The notes below the pieces were generated by a model, which had not been told where the DNA came from, did no database searches, and saw only the letters and a list, made by a program, of their open reading frames with translations. A stretch of DNA of 64,000 nucleotides from Polynucleobacter antarcticus (GTDB lineage Bacteria; Pseudomonadota; Gammaproteobacteria; Burkholderiales; Burkholderiaceae): NCBI RefSeq assembly GCF_013307245.1, contig NZ_CP028941.1, forward strand, positions 1,922,001 through 1,986,000. The letters run 5' to 3'. The translations under genes and the position numbers were made by a program. This document shows, piece by piece, positions 25,776 to 35,060 of this stretch (position 1 is its first letter; each line of letters opens with the position of its first letter).

Positions 25776-27914
25776 ATGAATATATCAAACACCTCGGTTC
25801 AATCAAATCATCTCTTGATTGAAATCTTTACAGAAGAGCTCCCACCAAAATCATTACGTCGTCTTGGTGAAGCTTTTAGTGATGGTATTGAGGCAAGCCT
25901 TAAAGCAGCTGGCCTACTGAGTGAAGAGTCAATCACTACTGGATTTGCAACACCGCGCCGACTGGCAGTCCACATTACTGATGTTCTGAGTCATGCTCCA
26001 GACTTTCCCGTACGTGAAAAGCTATTGCCTACCAGTATTGCATTTGATTCAGATGGAAAACCTACGGCACCCTTACTCAAGAAATTAGGCTCTTTAGGTT
26101 ACGCTGATATTGACCTCTCGACCCTAGAAAAATCAGGTGAAGGTAAAAACGAAGCGCTTTATCTAAATGTAATTGCCAAAGGTGCAATATTAGAGTCGTC
26201 TGCTCAACACGCACTAGAACAGACTCTCAATAAATTACCCATCGCTAAAATGATGCACTACCAAGTGCTCCAAAAAAATGGTCAATTAGCTGATGTGCAA
26301 TTTGCACGCCCAGTACATCGCATTATTGCTCTATATGGTAGTCAAATTCTCAAGTTAAATGCACTTGGTATTGATGCTAGCAACACCACTGAAGGACATC
26401 GCTTTTTGGCGTCAGGTGAAGTGCGTGTCGATTCAGCAGAGCAATATGAGTCTCATCTCACTAAGCAAGCTAAGGTACTGCCCAGCTTTAATAAGCGCCA
26501 TGAGTACGTCAAATCAGCCTTGTTAAAAGCGGCGGGTAATGACTTAGTTCTTATGCCTGATAGCTTGTTAGATGAAGTCACCGCCCTAGTAGAGTGGCCA
26601 GCGATTTATGAGTGTCATTTTGACCCAGAGTTCTTAGAAGTCCCGCAAGAATGTTTGGTTTTGACTATGCAGACCAATCAGAAATACTTTGCTTTAACTG
26701 ATAAGCAAGGTAAGTTACGTCATCGCTTCTTAATTGTGTCCAATATTGTTACCGATACCCCTGAAGCGATTATCTCAGGTAATGAACGGGTTGTGCGTCC
26801 ACGCTTATCCGATGCGCGCTTCTTCTTTCAACAAGATCAAAAGCGATCCTTAGGATCTCGTGTTGTTGATCTTGGCAAAGTGGTTTATCACAATCAACTA
26901 GGCAACCAACTCGACCGAACTCGGCGCGTTCAAGCGATTGCTTCAGGCATTGCTAAAGTTTTATCAGTAGATGAAGCGCTGGCTAGTCGCGCTGCTGAAA
27001 TTGCTAAAACAGATTTACTCACTGATATGGTTGGCGAGTTTCCAGAACTGCAAGGCATTATGGGGCGCTACTATGCGACTCACGATGGCGAGAATACAGA
27101 AGTGGCTGCAGCTTGCAGTGAGCACTACATGCCGCGTTTTGCTGGCGATACCTTGCCACAAACCCAAACTGGCACGATCTTAGCGATTGCTGACAAACTT
27201 GAAACGCTCGTTGGCATTTGGGGGGTTGGGCTAGCCCCTACCGGCGATAAGGACCCCTATGCACTGCGTCGCCATGCTTTAGGTATTTGCCGTCTTTTAT
27301 TAGAGAAAAAGCTTGCACTCAGTTTGCCCGATTTAATTGACTTAGCTCGCAAACAATTTCTACAAAAAGAAGTTCAAGAAAAAGCTAAAGCGGAAGATAT
27401 TTACGCCTTCATTATTGATCGTCTCCGCGCCTATCTGCGCGATCAATCTGTTGCCGGAAAGCCGTTTACTAGCGAAGAAATTGAGGCAGTACTGAGTCAA
27501 TCTCCTGCACAACTTAATGATGTGATTGATCGTTTAACTGCATTGCGTCAATTTAATGCCTTAGCAGAAGCAGCTCAACTTGCCGCCGCTAACAAACGTA
27601 TTAGCAATATTCTGAAAAAGAATCTGACTGCTATTCCAGTGACTTGTTCTAGCAAGCTCTTACAAGTTCCCGCTGAAATTGCCCTGCATGAGGCACTCGA
27701 AAAACTCATACCAACACTGACTGCGACTTATGAGCAAGGCCAGTTTGTCGCTTTCTTACAAGCCTTAGTGGCGTTAAGTAGTCCGATTGATCAATTCTTT
27801 GCGAATGTGATGGTGATGGATCCCAATCCAGAATTACGTGATAACCGCCTTGCGCTCTTGCAACAACTTCACCAGAAAATGAACCTCATTGCCGATCTCG
27901 GCAAATTAGCATGA
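25776..27914 (+). CDS. glyS: Glycine--tRNA ligase beta subunit
   Basis: A 712-residue subunit that recognises the tRNA. LLIEIFTEELPPKSLRRLGEAF opens the typical beta-subunit domain; LTMQTNQKYFALTDKQGKLRHRFLIVSNI and GNERVVRPRLSDARFFFQQDQ are conserved; an HD-like region and a DALR/anticodon-binding domain complete the C-terminus. The frame is open back to 25704, but that would overlap glyQ by 56 bases with unrelated residues; the ATG at 25776, 16 bases after the glyQ stop, is preferred. The stop overlaps the gmhB start by 4 bases (ATGA). Confidence 0.97.
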   Translation: MNISNTSVQSNHLLIEIFTEELPPKSLRRLGEAFSDGIEASLKAAGLLSEESITTGFATPRRLAVHITDVLSHAPDFPVREKLLPTSIAFDSDGKPTAPLLKKLGSLGYADIDLSTLEKSGEGKNEALYLNVIAKGAILESSAQHALEQTLNKLPIAKMMHYQVLQKNGQLADVQFARPVHRIIALYGSQILKLNALGIDASNTTEGHRFLASGEVRVDSAEQYESHLTKQAKVLPSFNKRHEYVKSALLKAAGNDLVLMPDSLLDEVTALVEWPAIYECHFDPEFLEVPQECLVLTMQTNQKYFALTDKQGKLRHRFLIVSNIVTDTPEAIISGNERVVRPRLSDARFFFQQDQKRSLGSRVVDLGKVVYHNQLGNQLDRTRRVQAIASGIAKVLSVDEALASRAAEIAKTDLLTDMVGEFPELQGIMGRYYATHDGENTEVAAACSEHYMPRFAGDTLPQTQTGTILAIADKLETLVGIWGVGLAPTGDKDPYALRRHALGICRLLLEKKLALSLPDLIDLARKQFLQKEVQEKAKAEDIYAFIIDRLRAYLRDQSVAGKPFTSEEIEAVLSQSPAQLNDVIDRLTALRQFNALAEAAQLAAANKRISNILKKNLTAIPVTCSSKLLQVPAEIALHEALEKLIPTLTATYEQGQFVAFLQALVALSSPIDQFFANVMVMDPNPELRDNRLALLQQLHQKMNLIADLGKLA

Positions 27915-28483
27915 GCATCAGCTCTTCTAAACTGATCATTCTGGATCGCGATGGTGTGATCAATGAAGACCGTGATGATTATGTAAAGTCGATTCATGAG
28001 TGGGTTCCGCTACCTGGGAGCCTTGAAGCCATCGCCCTACTTAATCAAGCTGGCTATCAGATTGCAGTTGCGACCAACCAATCTGGTTTAGCTCGAGGTT
28101 ATTTCAATATCAATGATCTCCATGCGATGCATAGCAAAATGGATAAATTACTTCAGCCCTTGGGTGGTCATATTGATAGTATTTTCTTCTGCCCCCACAG
28201 TGATGCCCATGCATGCGATTGTCGTAAGCCCCTGCCAGGGATGATGAAAGAAATTGCGCTACGTTATAAAAAAAACGATAGCACTACTCCTTTACTAGGC
28301 ATACCGATCGTGGGCGATTCATTACGCGATCTACAGGCAGGTATTGCACTTGGTGCCAGCCCTCACTTAGTATTAACCGGTAAAGGGCGTAAGACTTTGG
28401 AAAATGGTGATCTACCTGAAGGTACGCAAATTCATGCAGATCTCATGGCATTTGCGAACAGTCTTCTACAGGCAGAGGCTTAA
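27911..28483 (+). CDS. gmhB: D-glycero-beta-D-manno-heptose 1,7-bisphosphate 7-phosphatase
   Basis: A 190-residue HAD phosphatase for LPS inner-core heptose. Motif I is ILDRDGVINED (D10/D12 region), motif II VATNQSG, and the GmhB-specific zinc site is FFCPHSDAHACDCRKP (C-x-H...C-x-C). GDSLRDLQAG is motif IV. It overlaps glyS by 4 bases and is followed by plsC 6 bases later. Confidence 0.95.
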   Translation: MSISSSKLIILDRDGVINEDRDDYVKSIHEWVPLPGSLEAIALLNQAGYQIAVATNQSGLARGYFNINDLHAMHSKMDKLLQPLGGHIDSIFFCPHSDAHACDCRKPLPGMMKEIALRYKKNDSTTPLLGIPIVGDSLRDLQAGIALGASPHLVLTGKGRKTLENGDLPEGTQIHADLMAFANSLLQAEA

Positions 28484-28489
28484 ATCAAG

Positions 28490-29224
28490 ATGATATTTTT
28501 ACGCTCTACTCTCTTTACTCTATTCCTACTGATCTTCACTCCTATCTGGTCAATTCTTTGTATCCTCGTCTTTCCTTTTTTAAATCCCGAGAATCGTTAC
28601 CGCTTTATTGGTTTTTGGAATAAGGTAGTGATCTGGCTCTTGCAGCCCCTCTGCGGTATTCGTTATGAAATCCGTGGCATGGAAAATATGATGGCTGTTT
28701 TAGATCAACCTGTAGTTGTTTTAAGTAAACATCAGTCTGCTTATGAAACTATTGCCTACATCGCCTTACTACCTAAGCAGTTGTGCTTTGTCTTTAAGCG
28801 CGAGTTGCTGTGGATTCCTTTCTTTGGATGGGCCTTAGCCTTACTAAAAATGATTCACATTAATCGGGCTAGTAAAGAAACAGCTGCACTCTCAGTAGTA
28901 AGTCAGGGACGTAAACGCTTAAGCGAGGGTAAATGGATCATGCTATTCCCGGAGGGTACAAGGACCCCTACTGGCTCTCATCAGCCCTATAGCAAGGGGG
29001 GCGCAAGGCTTGCGAGTGCTACTGAAGCCTTAGTCATTCCGATTGCTCATAATGCAGGTCGCTGCTGGCCCAAGAATCGTTTTATAAAGCAGCCCGGAAC
29101 CGTGATTTTTTCCATCGGGCCGGCGATTGCATCTGCAGGAAAAACCGGTGGGCAACTACATCAAGAAGTAGAAAAATGGATTGAAGCAGAAATGCGTGTG
29201 ATTGATCCTACCGCATACCTATAA
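28490..29224 (+). CDS. plsC: 1-acyl-sn-glycerol-3-phosphate acyltransferase
   Basis: A 244-residue membrane-associated acyltransferase with N-terminal hydrophobic segments. The HX4D motif appears as SKHQSAYET, with Glu in place of Asp, and the second motif as LFPEGTRTP. GGARLASATEALVIPIAHNAG is conserved block III/IV. The enzyme makes phosphatidic acid from lysophosphatidic acid. The HX4E variant occurs in related Burkholderiales proteins as far as I recall. It sits behind gmhB and converges with rsmA 8 bases later. Confidence 0.93.
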   Translation: MIFLRSTLFTLFLLIFTPIWSILCILVFPFLNPENRYRFIGFWNKVVIWLLQPLCGIRYEIRGMENMMAVLDQPVVVLSKHQSAYETIAYIALLPKQLCFVFKRELLWIPFFGWALALLKMIHINRASKETAALSVVSQGRKRLSEGKWIMLFPEGTRTPTGSHQPYSKGGARLASATEALVIPIAHNAGRCWPKNRFIKQPGTVIFSIGPAIASAGKTGGQLHQEVEKWIEAEMRVIDPTAYL

Positions 29225-29232
29225 GTCCATAG

Positions 29233-30012
29233 TTAGGTAGCCAAAATTTTGGCCCATTCCATATATCGCTCGACCGGAATATCTTGGGCGCGCGCCTTTA
29301 ATTCTGACTCCGATAGAGCTAGTCTGTCTGCAAAGGCAGATAAATTCGTACGCAGCATTTTTCTTCTTTGCGAGAAGGCTGCTGCCACTACCTTTTCTAA
29401 TGCACGCCACTGCTCACTGTTTAAATTAAAGTCTTGTCGTGGAATCATCCGCACTACTGCTGAATTTACTTTAGGCTGAGGATCAAAAGCCTCAGGGGGA
29501 ACCTCCAAAATAAGTTCCATCTCATAGCGAGCCTGGAGCATCACCGATAGCCTACTGAACTCAGAGCCACCTGCCTTAGAAACCATACGCTCTACAACTT
29601 CGGCCTGGAGCATAAATACTTGCTCATCAATCACATGCGCAGCAGACACCAAGTGAAACAGTAAAGGCGATGAGATGTTGTACGGCAAATTACCTACTAC
29701 CTTACACAAACTACTTTGAGGTGGCCGCGCTTTTGCCCACGCTAAAAAATCAAATTGGAGTGCATCGCCCTCAATCACATTGAGTCCTGGAAGATTTTCT
29801 TGATTCCAATAAGCTACTAAATCGCGATCTATCTCGAGGAGATCCAAGCGATCTAAGTTACTCAGCAAGGGCTTTGTTAGTGCGCCTAGACCAGGACCAA
29901 TCTCCATGAGATACATATTGCTGCTGGGATTGATTGCCGCCACGATCGAGTAAATTACTCCAGAATCTTGCAAAAAGTTTTGTCCAAAACGCTTACGGGC
30001 ACGATGCATCAT
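29233..30012 (-). CDS. rsmA: 16S rRNA dimethyladenosine transferase
   Basis: A 259-residue SAM methyltransferase (KsgA) that dimethylates A1518/A1519 of 16S rRNA. ARKRFGQNFLQDSGV, MEIGPGLGALTKPLL and VVGNLPYNISSPLLFHL (the NLPY catalytic motif) are clear. FSQRRKMLRTNL closes the C-terminal domain. It overlaps pdxA by 4 bases and ends the lptD-surA-pdxA-rsmA operon. Confidence 0.97.
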   Translation of the reverse strand: MMHRARKRFGQNFLQDSGVIYSIVAAINPSSNMYLMEIGPGLGALTKPLLSNLDRLDLLEIDRDLVAYWNQENLPGLNVIEGDALQFDFLAWAKARPPQSSLCKVVGNLPYNISSPLLFHLVSAAHVIDEQVFMLQAEVVERMVSKAGGSEFSRLSVMLQARYEMELILEVPPEAFDPQPKVNSAVVRMIPRQDFNLNSEQWRALEKVVAAAFSQRRKMLRTNLSAFADRLALSESELKARAQDIPVERYMEWAKILAT

Positions 30013-31058
30013 GTATTAAGGACTTTATTGATGACTTTATTTGTATTTTTAGAATGGCTCGCCAATTGATAAGCAAGGCGTAATGCCTCCAACATGCTGC
30101 CAGCATCTGCCGTGCCTTTACCCGCAATATCCAGTGCGGTGCCATGGTCTACAGAAGTACGAATAATGGGGAGGCCCAAGGTTACATTTACCCCGCCACC
30201 AAAGCTCACAAATTTAAACGGGGCTAAGCCTTGATCGTGATACATCGCAATAAACGCATCCACATGCTCTAGAGCCTGTGGATCAAACATCGTATCAGCT
30301 GGATAAGGGCCGCTCACCTGGATCCCTGAGCCTTTAGCTGCTGCGATTGCAGGTGCAATCATATCGACTTCCTCATGACCCAAATAGCCAGATTCACCCG
30401 CATGGGGATTAAGACCAGCCACACGAATGACTGGCTTTGAAATTCCGAATCTTGTGCGTAAATCTTTCTCCACAATCTGAATCGTCTCTAAGATCTTCTG
30501 TTGATTTAGTGCCTCAGGTACATCTCTTAAAGGTAAATGGGTTGTTACCAATGCGACTCTCAAATCGCATGGCTTATGAAGACCTAAAAATCCTACTGGT
30601 AATGTCGCGCACAACATCATAACAACATGCTCTTGATGACAAAGCTTGGCTAGGTATTCAGTATGTCCCGAGAACAGCGTATCTGCAGAAGTGATGCCGT
30701 CATTGATAATACTTTTTTGGAGTGGTGCAGTCACCATCGCATCAAAGCGCCCCTGCATACATCCGCTGGTGGCGCTATTCAGAAGATCTAGAACATATTG
30801 CGCATTCATGGCGTTGAGTTGACCGGGCTGAACTGGCACAGCAAGGGGAATCGACTCTATGTTGAGGCGATGCGCTAGTTCCACCGGAATAGAAGTACCT
30901 TCAAATAAACTCACATCGCCCAATAGCGTGATGTGAACGGCATCCTGCTCTTTTAAAAACGCCAGCGCACCTGCTATAGAAACCTCTGGGCCAATACCTG
31001 CAGGCTCGCCAGAGCAAATGACCAGATTAACGGGGGCTGGATGCTGGATCATCTGCAT
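30009..31058 (-). CDS. pdxA: 4-hydroxythreonine-4-phosphate dehydrogenase
   Basis: About 349 residues, a metal-dependent dehydrogenase of pyridoxal phosphate synthesis. SGEPAGIGPEVS, FSGHTEYLAKLC, the metal-binding YHDQGLAPFKFV and the ending SVDHGTALDIAGKGTADAGSM are diagnostic. The frame is open back to 31169 inside surA, but family similarity begins at about VNLVICSGEP, so a start at ATG 31058 (or 31052) is preferred; this still overlaps surA by about 30 bases, meaning coupled translation. Confidence 0.94.
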   Translation of the reverse strand: MQMIQHPAPVNLVICSGEPAGIGPEVSIAGALAFLKEQDAVHITLLGDVSLFEGTSIPVELAHRLNIESIPLAVPVQPGQLNAMNAQYVLDLLNSATSGCMQGRFDAMVTAPLQKSIINDGITSADTLFSGHTEYLAKLCHQEHVVMMLCATLPVGFLGLHKPCDLRVALVTTHLPLRDVPEALNQQKILETIQIVEKDLRTRFGISKPVIRVAGLNPHAGESGYLGHEEVDMIAPAIAAAKGSGIQVSGPYPADTMFDPQALEHVDAFIAMYHDQGLAPFKFVSFGGGVNVTLGLPIIRTSVDHGTALDIAGKGTADAGSMLEALRLAYQLASHSKNTNKVINKVLNT

Positions 31059-32490
31059 TAATGATCTTGACGGTAGCAGTGTCACGAAGTTCACGGAGCC
31101 AGTCTTGATAGGCCTGTTCAAACTTACGCTCACGTATTGCTGCACGCGCAAATTGACGCTGCTTCTCAACCGTTAACTGAGCTTCACGACGCTCTAATAC
31201 TTGAATTAAATGCCATCCAAACTCACTCTTCACAGGGTCGCTGACATCACCAATTTGTAAGCGGTTCATTGCTTGATCAAACTCTGGCACTAGATCGCCA
31301 GGGCCCATCCAGCCGAGGTTTCCGCCATTCGCAGCAGATCCATCCTCAGAGTGTTTTTTAGCTAACTCAGCAAAATCAGCAGTCTTAGCGCGCACTTGAT
31401 CACGATAACCCGCCAAGCGTCTTTCAGCATCTTGATCTATCAGTCCCGCACGACTTCTCAAAAGAATATGGCGAGATAAAGTCTGCGTCACCATAATATT
31501 CTGAGGTGTCGATGGCACAGCATTTTGCGGTGCGGCTTGCTGTGGCTCAGGAGCGCCAGCGAGGAGTGCACGACGATCCAAGACCTTCAACACATGATAG
31601 CCGGCAGGACTTTTTACTACGACATTAGCCACTTGGCCGCTACCCGTATTTCTGATGGCCTCATAAAATAATTGGGGCAGACGATCAGGGGTGCGATAGC
31701 CTAGGGCTTGAAATTTAATCTTTGGGTTCTCTTTGGCAGCCATAGCGCCTAATTGCAAGAAATCCACATCGCCTTTGGCTTCACGCAACAGTGCATCTGC
31801 TTTTTTCTTTCCCTCTGCTTGTGCACCAGGACCTGCACTGGCTTCAACCGGAATAAAAATTTGTGCCACATCGATTTCTTCTGGGGCACCTTTTGCTGCG
31901 GGTGTAGAGCGAGCTGCACTAGCACTAGTACCTACACTAGCGGCTTCACGGTTTCGGTCGGTAATAAAATTATCAACTTCAGCATCAGATATTTTAATTT
32001 TACCCTCAACCTCGCGCTCACGATAACGGCTAATAATGATATCTTCACGTAATAAATCTCGATAACGCTGATAACTTCCTTCAGTTGCTGCAATTTTTAC
32101 TTTTAGCTCGGCCAGAGTCAGTTTATTTTTTGCGGCTATGTCATTAATAATTTTATCTAACTCGCTATTGCTCACAGTAACGCCATCTTGTTGTGCATTT
32201 TGCATTTGAATTTTTTCAATAATCAAACGCTCCAACACCGTTTTACGTAAGGTAGCAGGATCAGGAAGCTTGCCTCCCTGTTTTTGTAATGCGGCAACAC
32301 GATCATCAATTTCTTTACGAGTTACGAAGCCGGTATTGACTACTGCAGCAACACCATCAATATTACGAATTTTAGTTTCGACTACTACTGAAGGTTTTAC
32401 GCTACCTTGCGAAAAAGCAATATGCGAATATAGAGAAGCTCCTATGAACAGAGAGGTGGCAAGAGCTTGCTTAAATGATGGGCTACGCAT
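31027..32490 (-). CDS. surA: Periplasmic chaperone / peptidyl-prolyl isomerase SurA
   Basis: A 487-residue periplasmic protein with a signal peptide ending near HIAFSQG. An N-terminal SurA helical domain (VVNTGFVTRKEIDDRVAALQKQGGKLP) is followed by two parvulin domains: one around EIDVAQIFIPV...GYHVLKVLDRR and a second with SRHILLRSRA...EDGSAANGGNLGWMGPGDLVPEF...GWHLIQVLERRE. It helps beta-barrel proteins reach the Bam complex, and its place beside lptD fits. It overlaps lptD by one base. Confidence 0.95.
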   Translation of the reverse strand: MRSPSFKQALATSLFIGASLYSHIAFSQGSVKPSVVVETKIRNIDGVAAVVNTGFVTRKEIDDRVAALQKQGGKLPDPATLRKTVLERLIIEKIQMQNAQQDGVTVSNSELDKIINDIAAKNKLTLAELKVKIAATEGSYQRYRDLLREDIIISRYREREVEGKIKISDAEVDNFITDRNREAASVGTSASAARSTPAAKGAPEEIDVAQIFIPVEASAGPGAQAEGKKKADALLREAKGDVDFLQLGAMAAKENPKIKFQALGYRTPDRLPQLFYEAIRNTGSGQVANVVVKSPAGYHVLKVLDRRALLAGAPEPQQAAPQNAVPSTPQNIMVTQTLSRHILLRSRAGLIDQDAERRLAGYRDQVRAKTADFAELAKKHSEDGSAANGGNLGWMGPGDLVPEFDQAMNRLQIGDVSDPVKSEFGWHLIQVLERREAQLTVEKQRQFARAAIRERKFEQAYQDWLRELRDTATVKIINADDPASSPR

Positions 32491-35027
32491 TATTGATAGT
32501 TCTCATATATGGAGGGCGGTATAGGCTTAGAGGTGGGCATATATCCAGGTACATTAAACTTCATGATATCAACTGGATTACTGCCAGCGCTACCAAAACC
32601 CCTAAATTCTATTTGGAATAGCACCTGAGTGGTAGTTATTTGAGAGGTATTGAGTACCTGAGAGTAAGCTCCTCGCAAAGTCCAGCAGTCGCGCATCCAC
32701 TCTAGGGCCACTAAAGTATTCAGAGTTCTGGTAGTTAAGGCGTCATAGCCCCAACGCCCTAAAACAGATACTTCACGCGTCAGGGGCCATTGCCCTGAGA
32801 GGTTGTACTGATCGGTTGTTGTTTTTGCAGTAGAGATTGGAGTGAGCTGATTGGTTAAGCCAAAAACATTTCGATACCCGAAATTTAAACTTCTACCTGG
32901 GGTAGGGCGCCAACTACCACCCACTGTAGTTTGCATTAATCTGTTTAGTTGTGTGTTGTATTGTCCAAACATGTCTGCACTGAAGTTGCCCAGCAAGCGA
33001 ACTGAGGCAGAGCCTAAGGTATCAGAGTAAGTAGTAGGATTTGTGTTTGTTGCTCCCAAGGTAACTTTTTGTCCTGTAAAGTCCTGCTTCTGGGCAAGAG
33101 TTACTATTGCACGCTCGGCACCCGAACTAGCCTCAATCATTCGACTAGTTATGCCCATAGTCAGCTTATTGTTATCAGCAATACGATCATTCCCAACAAA
33201 GTCATTTTCAGCAAAAATTTGCGTCACACCAAATCCACCATATGCCGTGTCGAATACCGGGGTATTTGTTTGATTTTGATAAGGGGTATAAACATAAAAA
33301 GCTCTAGGCTCAATTGTCAACAACATATCGCGCCCATAAAAACCTTTTAACTCCGCCGCCTCTCTCTCAAACGCAAGACCTGAATCTAAGCTAAATGTAG
33401 GAATAGTAAATCCTTGAACGGGAGGGGCGGCACCCAATGGGTTATTACTAGTCACCGCTGCTGTAGCAGCATAGGTATTGGACTGGAAGCTTACCTTAGG
33501 GGTAATGTAATAGCCTGGAGTAATCTGAGGCAAAGACATCGCTCCTTTAATCACAGTTCGATCAGCTTGGCTATATAAATATCCTGCTGGTGCTGCTGCC
33601 AAATTCCCATTGACGTTATATGAAAACCTCGTAAAGTCCGTTGAAAAGGTTGTCACCGGTCCAGAAGGCAAGGTTAAATACTTTCCTGAAGCATCCGATA
33701 CAGTAGGCGTTAAACGATTACTGTAGCTTGCAAGCACATTTGGAAGCACGTTGTAAGGCGATTGGACTGTGACGGTAGGATCAGGCTGTAAAGTTTGGAA
33801 CGTTAATGCTCTTGCCGATACATTCCAATTACTCAGACTGCCCGTCAACCCCTTAGTAGTTCCAACCTCTTGGCGAAACTGATTAGTGACCGCACCAGCA
33901 ATAGTTTGAGAAAAGTCTGTGGGGTAAAGATTGTCCGAGACACGAGCCACGTTGGCAAAACCCGTCCAGGCGCCAGCAATTGGAATGCCGCCCAACCCCA
34001 ATAAAGCACCACTAAAGTTTTGCCTCTGTTGCCAATCGTAGCGCCAGCGGTCTGTGCCCGTTTTGCGATCATAAGGAAGATAATCACCACCTAAAGAACC
34101 AGCATACTGCTGATCCAAAAATTGATACCTAGCACCCAATTGAACACCACGCTGTCCCATCACTCGGGGTAATAACAAGAGATCTCGATTAGGGGCAATG
34201 TTGGCGTAATACGGCTGAGTGACATCTATACCATTTCTGGAACTATAGCCAGCAACCGGTGCCAAAATTCCTGAGCGGCGTTGATTGTTAGTAGGGGCTG
34301 TGAAATAAGGGACGTAAGCAATTGGTACATCAAAGAAGCGCATTACCCCATGCGTACCGACCATTTCTTTTTGCTCGTTATCAATTTCGAGTGTATCTGC
34401 TGTGAAATACCAATCTAAATTTTGAGGGGTACAGGTTGTGTAGGTCGCTTTATCAAATACGAATACATCTGCCGTTTGAATGGTGAGTTTTTTTGCATTA
34501 CCACTTGCGCGATTGTCTCGCAGCTCATAGTTGGGTAACTCCATCTCACCTTCACGCGCATCGACTTTAAAGCGTGCTTTTGGCCCTTTGAATGTAGCAT
34601 TACCTTTTGATAGTTCTGCATTACCAATTAAGTTTGCTACATCCGTATCAGGATCGTATTTAATTTCATCGGCCTTCATCACTGCCCCGTTACGCCGAAT
34701 TTGTGCGCGCCCTTTTAAGCGCATTTCACGATCAACAATGCCGTCAATAGAGTCACTCGAGGTAAAGGTCAAAGCTTTACTGTCATTGATGGGTGTGCCA
34801 ACACGCAACTGGTCATCCAATTTCAGAACGGTAACGCCGCCACGATCTGGTATCAAAACGGTGTTTGCAGAGTTGCTTAAAGACTGCGCTGATGGGGCAA
34901 GGGGAACAGGTGCCTGAGCAGCACTAAAGTGAGCAAATTGTGACAATGCAACCCCCGACATAATGCGGAGGGTGGCAGCTAAAAAAAGAGGGGCGCAAAA
35001 GCCGGCGCGACGGCGATAATGACTCAT
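32490..35027 (-). CDS. lptD: LPS-assembly protein LptD
   Basis: An 845-residue outer-membrane protein. A signal region is followed by an OstA/LptA-like periplasmic domain (about 70-230: MRLKGRAQIRRNGAVMKADEIKYDPDTDVANLIGNAEL) and a C-terminal beta-barrel. It inserts LPS in the outer leaflet with LptE. After the leader only two cysteines are visible, in YTTCTPQNLDWYF and MRDCWTLRG, so only one inter-domain disulfide can form instead of two as in E. coli. The start codon lies 33 bases from the divergent amgK start. Confidence 0.93.
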   Translation of the reverse strand: MSHYRRRAGFCAPLFLAATLRIMSGVALSQFAHFSAAQAPVPLAPSAQSLSNSANTVLIPDRGGVTVLKLDDQLRVGTPINDSKALTFTSSDSIDGIVDREMRLKGRAQIRRNGAVMKADEIKYDPDTDVANLIGNAELSKGNATFKGPKARFKVDAREGEMELPNYELRDNRASGNAKKLTIQTADVFVFDKATYTTCTPQNLDWYFTADTLEIDNEQKEMVGTHGVMRFFDVPIAYVPYFTAPTNNQRRSGILAPVAGYSSRNGIDVTQPYYANIAPNRDLLLLPRVMGQRGVQLGARYQFLDQQYAGSLGGDYLPYDRKTGTDRWRYDWQQRQNFSGALLGLGGIPIAGAWTGFANVARVSDNLYPTDFSQTIAGAVTNQFRQEVGTTKGLTGSLSNWNVSARALTFQTLQPDPTVTVQSPYNVLPNVLASYSNRLTPTVSDASGKYLTLPSGPVTTFSTDFTRFSYNVNGNLAAAPAGYLYSQADRTVIKGAMSLPQITPGYYITPKVSFQSNTYAATAAVTSNNPLGAAPPVQGFTIPTFSLDSGLAFEREAAELKGFYGRDMLLTIEPRAFYVYTPYQNQTNTPVFDTAYGGFGVTQIFAENDFVGNDRIADNNKLTMGITSRMIEASSGAERAIVTLAQKQDFTGQKVTLGATNTNPTTYSDTLGSASVRLLGNFSADMFGQYNTQLNRLMQTTVGGSWRPTPGRSLNFGYRNVFGLTNQLTPISTAKTTTDQYNLSGQWPLTREVSVLGRWGYDALTTRTLNTLVALEWMRDCWTLRGAYSQVLNTSQITTTQVLFQIEFRGFGSAGSNPVDIMKFNVPGYMPTSKPIPPSIYENYQ

Positions 35028-35060
35028 AGATCCAGACCCGTCTTATTATACGAATCGACC

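Noticed and set aside
31059..31169. Extended N-terminus of the pdxA frame inside surA
   Set aside because: The added residues are an antiparallel-free shadow of surA coding sequence in another frame and have no PdxA character.
34531..34917. Open frame of 128 codons opposite lptD
   Set aside because: Composition of an antisense shadow; no family features, no ribosome site.
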